64,000 nucleotides of DNA from Caballeronia sp. dw_19 (GTDB lineage Bacteria; Pseudomonadota; Gammaproteobacteria; Burkholderiales; Burkholderiaceae): positions 186,001-250,000 of the forward strand of contig NZ_JAAVUQ010000008.1 in the NCBI RefSeq assembly GCF_018449515.1, given 5' to 3'. The position numbers were made by a program, and so were the translations under genes. The notes beneath the pieces are model-generated. The model saw only the letters and a list, made by a program, of their open reading frames with translations. It did not search any database and was not told the origin of the DNA. Positions within the stretch are counted from its first letter, which is position 1. Every line of letters starts with the position of its first letter. Below are positions 61,278-64,000 of the stretch, piece by piece.

Positions 61278-63662
61278 ATGACCGTACGTAATCTCGACGC
61301 ACTGTTTAACCCGAAGTCGATTGCCGTGATCGGGGCGTCGCTGCGTGCGGGCAGTATTGGCGAAATGGTGTGGTCGCGGCTGAGCGCCGCCAACTTCGCG
61401 GGCCCGGTCTGGCCGGTGAATCCGAAGCATCGTCAGTTGAACGGGGCCGCGGTGTTTGCGCATATCGACGACTTGCCGGAGATACCGACCGTGGCGGTGC
61501 TGTGCACGCCACCACCCACATGGCCCGAGATCGTCAGCCAACTGGGAGAGCGTGGCACGCGGGCGGTGGTCATAATCGGGCAGGCGGGGGAGCCGAAGGG
61601 CCGCGACTGGACACACCGTACGCTGGCGGCTGCGCGGCCATTTTTGCTGCGTGTGGTCGGTCCGGCGAGTGTCGGCGTGATGACCCCAGCTGTGGGCGCT
61701 GTGCTGGGGGCGCCGTCATGCGCCATTGCGGCGGGCGGGGTAGCGTGGGTATCGGCGTCGAACGCGTTGACCAACGGTGTGATGGGCTGGGCGAACGCAC
61801 GTGGCCTGGGTTTTTCGCGGGTGGTCGCGCTGGGCGACGAGGCTGACGTCGACGTGGGCGATATCCTCGACTTCCTCGCAAGCGACTCACGGACGCGCGC
61901 GATCCTGATGGCCATCGAATCGGTGCGAATGGCGCGCAAATTCATGTCGGCTGCGCGGGCGGCGGCGCGCAACAAACCCGTGCTGGTTTTGCGCACAGGT
62001 CACGACGATCCTTTCGACGCGCTTTACAGCGCCGCTTTCCGGCGCGCCGGCCTGGTAAGGGTGGACTCGCTCGACGATCTGCTCGATGAAATAGAGACCC
62101 TCGGCGTGGGTCGCGTGGCCGCAAGCGACCGGGCGACCGTCATCACCAGCGATCGTGGCGTGGCCGCGCTCGCCGCCGACGCGTTCGCCGCGGCCGGCGA
62201 TGCGCTCGCGCTCTGGCCCGAGGCCGCGCGCGTGTCAGTCGCCGCCGTGCTGCCGCGTGCGCGTCTGGAGAACCCATTGCAACTCGGAGACACTGCAACC
62301 GCCGCAGACTTCGGTGCGGCGCTCGAAGCGCTGGCGCCGCATCGCGAGACCGGGACGGCGTTCGTGGTCCACGCGCCAACACACACCGCGCCTGTTGCGG
62401 AAGTCGCGCGCGTGTTGATCGAGCAGCAAAGCCACGCGTATCGCGGTTTGCTGACCTGCTTTTTCGGCTGCGTCGACCAGGCCACGCGCGACGCGTTGCA
62501 TGCCCACGGCATTCCCGTCCATACCACGCCTCAACGCCTTGCGCGGGGTTTCGCGCGGCTCGTAGATTATCGGCAGGGTCGCGAGTTGTTGATGCAGACG
62601 CCCGACGGGCCGCGCCCTCAGACGCTAGTTGCGCTGGACAGCGCGCAGGCTCAGGTCATGGCCGCATTGACTGCGGGCGTCGCGGAACTGGACGGCGAGC
62701 GGGCGTCGCGGGTGCTGGCGCAGTTTGGCCTGGTGGTGAAGGCGGGATCAGCGGGGCCAGGGAGCGAAGACACTATCGAAATCGATGTCCGCTTGCTGAA
62801 CCATCGCGTGTTCGGACCGGTGTTCGAATTCAAGGCTGTTGGCGCACTCGGGCTACCGGACGCGTTGCACGAATTCGCCTTTCCGCCGCTCAACCCGGTG
62901 CTGGCGCGTGACCTCGTGATGCATTCACCCAGAGCGCGCGAACTCCCGGCGGAGAACTTGCTGATGGCGTTGACGGGGCTGTCGCAGGCTGTTTGCGAGA
63001 TCGAGCAGATTGTCGCGTTACGGTTGACGGTGCGCGTGACCCGCCAGGCGGTCGTGGTCTATGAACCGCATCTGACGCTGGCTGCGCACCGCACGCCGCT
63101 CGCCATTCAGCCGTATCCGCGGCAACTGGAGGAGGCTCTCGACTGGAACGGCTTGCGTATCACCGTGCGGCCTATCCGTCCCGACGACGAAGCCGCCCAT
63201 AGTGCTTTCGTCGCCGCGATGACACCGGACGATCTGCGTCTGCGGTTTTTCAGCTCCGTGCGCAGTTTCGATCACTCGCAACTCGCTCGGATGACGCAGA
63301 TCGACTATGACCGAGAGATGGCGTTTATCGCCGTCACGGGTGAACACGACAGTATCGAGACGCTGGGGGTGGTGCGCGCCGTTGCCGATCCGGACAACGA
63401 GACGGCTGAGTTCGCGGTCGCGGTGCGCTCGGACCAGAAGGGCAAGCGGCTGGGAACGTTGCTGTTGACTCGGATCATCGCGTATTGCCGGGCACGCGGG
63501 ACACGCTGGCTGGTCGGCGAGGCGTTGCGCGAGAACACCGGCATGATCGGACTCGCGCGCCGTTTAGGATTCGAGATAACGGCCACGGAGGATCCGGGCG
63601 TAACCGGTTTCAGGATGCGGCTCGCCGAAGCAGACGCAAAAGCCGACGCGCTGCCGTCATGA
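61278..63662 (+). CDS. Pat-type acyl-CoA synthetase/GNAT acetyltransferase fusion
   Basis: A 794-residue protein. The N-terminal CoA-binding and succinyl-CoA-ligase-like domains (about 1-440) read SIAVIGASLRAGSIGEMVWSRL and SASNALTNGVMGWANARGLGFSRVVALGDEADVDVGDILDFLASD (in parts). The C-terminal GNAT domain (about 625-790) has LRITVRPIRPDDEAAH and SDQKGKRLGTLLLTRII. The ATP-grasp part between them (about 440-620) is short and lacks the family HKSDVGGV-type motif; the total is about 90 residues below E. coli Pat (886). This suggests acetyltransferase activity without a working ligase. GGAGG precedes the ATG. Confidence 0.85.
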   Translation: MTVRNLDALFNPKSIAVIGASLRAGSIGEMVWSRLSAANFAGPVWPVNPKHRQLNGAAVFAHIDDLPEIPTVAVLCTPPPTWPEIVSQLGERGTRAVVIIGQAGEPKGRDWTHRTLAAARPFLLRVVGPASVGVMTPAVGAVLGAPSCAIAAGGVAWVSASNALTNGVMGWANARGLGFSRVVALGDEADVDVGDILDFLASDSRTRAILMAIESVRMARKFMSAARAAARNKPVLVLRTGHDDPFDALYSAAFRRAGLVRVDSLDDLLDEIETLGVGRVAASDRATVITSDRGVAALAADAFAAAGDALALWPEAARVSVAAVLPRARLENPLQLGDTATAADFGAALEALAPHRETGTAFVVHAPTHTAPVAEVARVLIEQQSHAYRGLLTCFFGCVDQATRDALHAHGIPVHTTPQRLARGFARLVDYRQGRELLMQTPDGPRPQTLVALDSAQAQVMAALTAGVAELDGERASRVLAQFGLVVKAGSAGPGSEDTIEIDVRLLNHRVFGPVFEFKAVGALGLPDALHEFAFPPLNPVLARDLVMHSPRARELPAENLLMALTGLSQAVCEIEQIVALRLTVRVTRQAVVVYEPHLTLAAHRTPLAIQPYPRQLEEALDWNGLRITVRPIRPDDEAAHSAFVAAMTPDDLRLRFFSSVRSFDHSQLARMTQIDYDREMAFIAVTGEHDSIETLGVVRAVADPDNETAEFAVAVRSDQKGKRLGTLLLTRIIAYCRARGTRWLVGEALRENTGMIGLARRLGFEITATEDPGVTGFRMRLAEADAKADALPS

Positions 63663-63767
63663 AGGCTATGAAGATCGTGCAGGTGAAGATCGCCGGCATC
63701 CGGCCGCCGTAGTGAGCGACCAGAATGCGTGCTGCAGCATGCTTGCCCGCGACCGTTGCTCTTCGAA

Positions 63768-64000
63768 TCAGGCAGGCAGCTTTGCGAGCGCTTCGTCGAC
63801 CTGTGCGCGCGATACAGCCAGCTCGTCTAGCCATGCATCGGCATAAGTGCTACCGGTTTCACGCTCCAGACGCGCGATCGTCGCCGCGCAACGCGTAGCG
63901 TCCTTAGGCGTAGCAATAAACGCTTTCACCGACGCGCCCGACGTGAACGCTTCGAACAGCGGAACGCGAATGTCGTCCGGCAGGGCGCGAGTGGTCCATT
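63768..64000 (-). CDS. C-terminal part of an unrecognised gene (runs off right edge)
   Basis: A 77-residue C-terminal end on the minus strand, TRALPDDIRVPLFEAFTSGASVK, then IARLERETGSTYADAWLDEL, ending in ALAKLPA. No family is recognised and the start is outside the window. Confidence 0.5.
   Translation of the reverse strand, partial: WTTRALPDDIRVPLFEAFTSGASVKAFIATPKDATRCAATIARLERETGSTYADAWLDELAVSRAQVDEALAKLPA

Noticed and set aside
1..64000. CRISPR arrays, insertion sequences, tRNA or rRNA genes
   Set aside because: I looked for direct-repeat/spacer patterns, transposase motifs and tRNA-like cloverleafs and found none.

Overview
The window comes from a high-GC betaproteobacterium of the Burkholderia sensu lato group (Burkholderia, Paraburkholderia or Caballeronia). 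The hopanoid genes, DUF4148 and DUF2164 proteins, H-NS-like protein and IclR-free catabolic islands fit this group, and so does the replication and partition module at 39-48 kb. That module marks the window as the origin region of a secondary chromosome (chromid) or megaplasmid, not of the main chromosome.

Layout. 1-3 kb: hopanoid operon hpnD-hpnE-shc on the minus strand, running off the left edge. 3-8.3 kb: an OmpR-type response regulator, a hybrid histidine kinase and an acidic stress-type protein. 8.4-16 kb: FMN reductase, DUF4148 protein, AEC permease, a non-coding locus with repeats (11.0-11.5 kb), lipocalin, H-NS-like protein, serine hydrolase, LuxR regulator and small proteins. 16.2-20.3 kb: a sigma-54 activator facing a GntP-type permease and 3-hydroxybutyrate dehydrogenase, with a clear -24/-12 promoter and palindromic activator sites between them. 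20.6-27.2 kb: AI-2E-family protein, second hybrid kinase and small proteins. 27.6-34.8 kb: catabolic genes (SDR, BKACE, MFS, SerA-like dehydrogenase, AraC regulator, FAH hydrolase). 35-39.6 kb: DUF1003, GNAT plus XRE-cupin pair, outer-membrane protein, CsbD, and a small gene behind a perfect CTGT-N8-ACAG LexA-type box. 40-47.2 kb: degenerate tyrosine recombinase, KfrA-like protein with a zinc ribbon, iteron-rich origin, Rep_3 initiator, parB and parA, with three 16-bp palindromic parS sites. 48.7-55.3 kb: gluconate-type permease, DUF1272, formaldehyde-activating enzyme, aldo/keto reductase, aldehyde dehydrogenase, MFS. 55.6-59.9 kb: a pilin-chaperone-usher operon. 60-64 kb: LysR regulator, Pat-like acyl-CoA synthetase/acetyltransferase, and a gene running off the right edge.

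The most unusual signal is the distribution of the initiator-binding repeat. The motif GGTGAG-N6-C(G/A)GGA occurs about 19 times in the origin (42.6-43.9 kb), five of them phased at about 22 bp. Well-matched copies also lie far outside it: 2.6, 11.0, 11.3, 11.5, 22.86, 22.88, 34.95, 37.35, 40.92, 41.0, 45.1 and 55.3 kb. By a rough equal-base estimate less than one such match is expected by chance in 64 kb. These distal sites look like a dispersed set of initiator-binding sites that could titrate or remodel the initiator and control chromid copy number; this function is inference. The same neighbourhood holds a recombinase that has lost most catalytic residues, a SOS-box gene of unknown function, and double DnaA-box-like palindromes.
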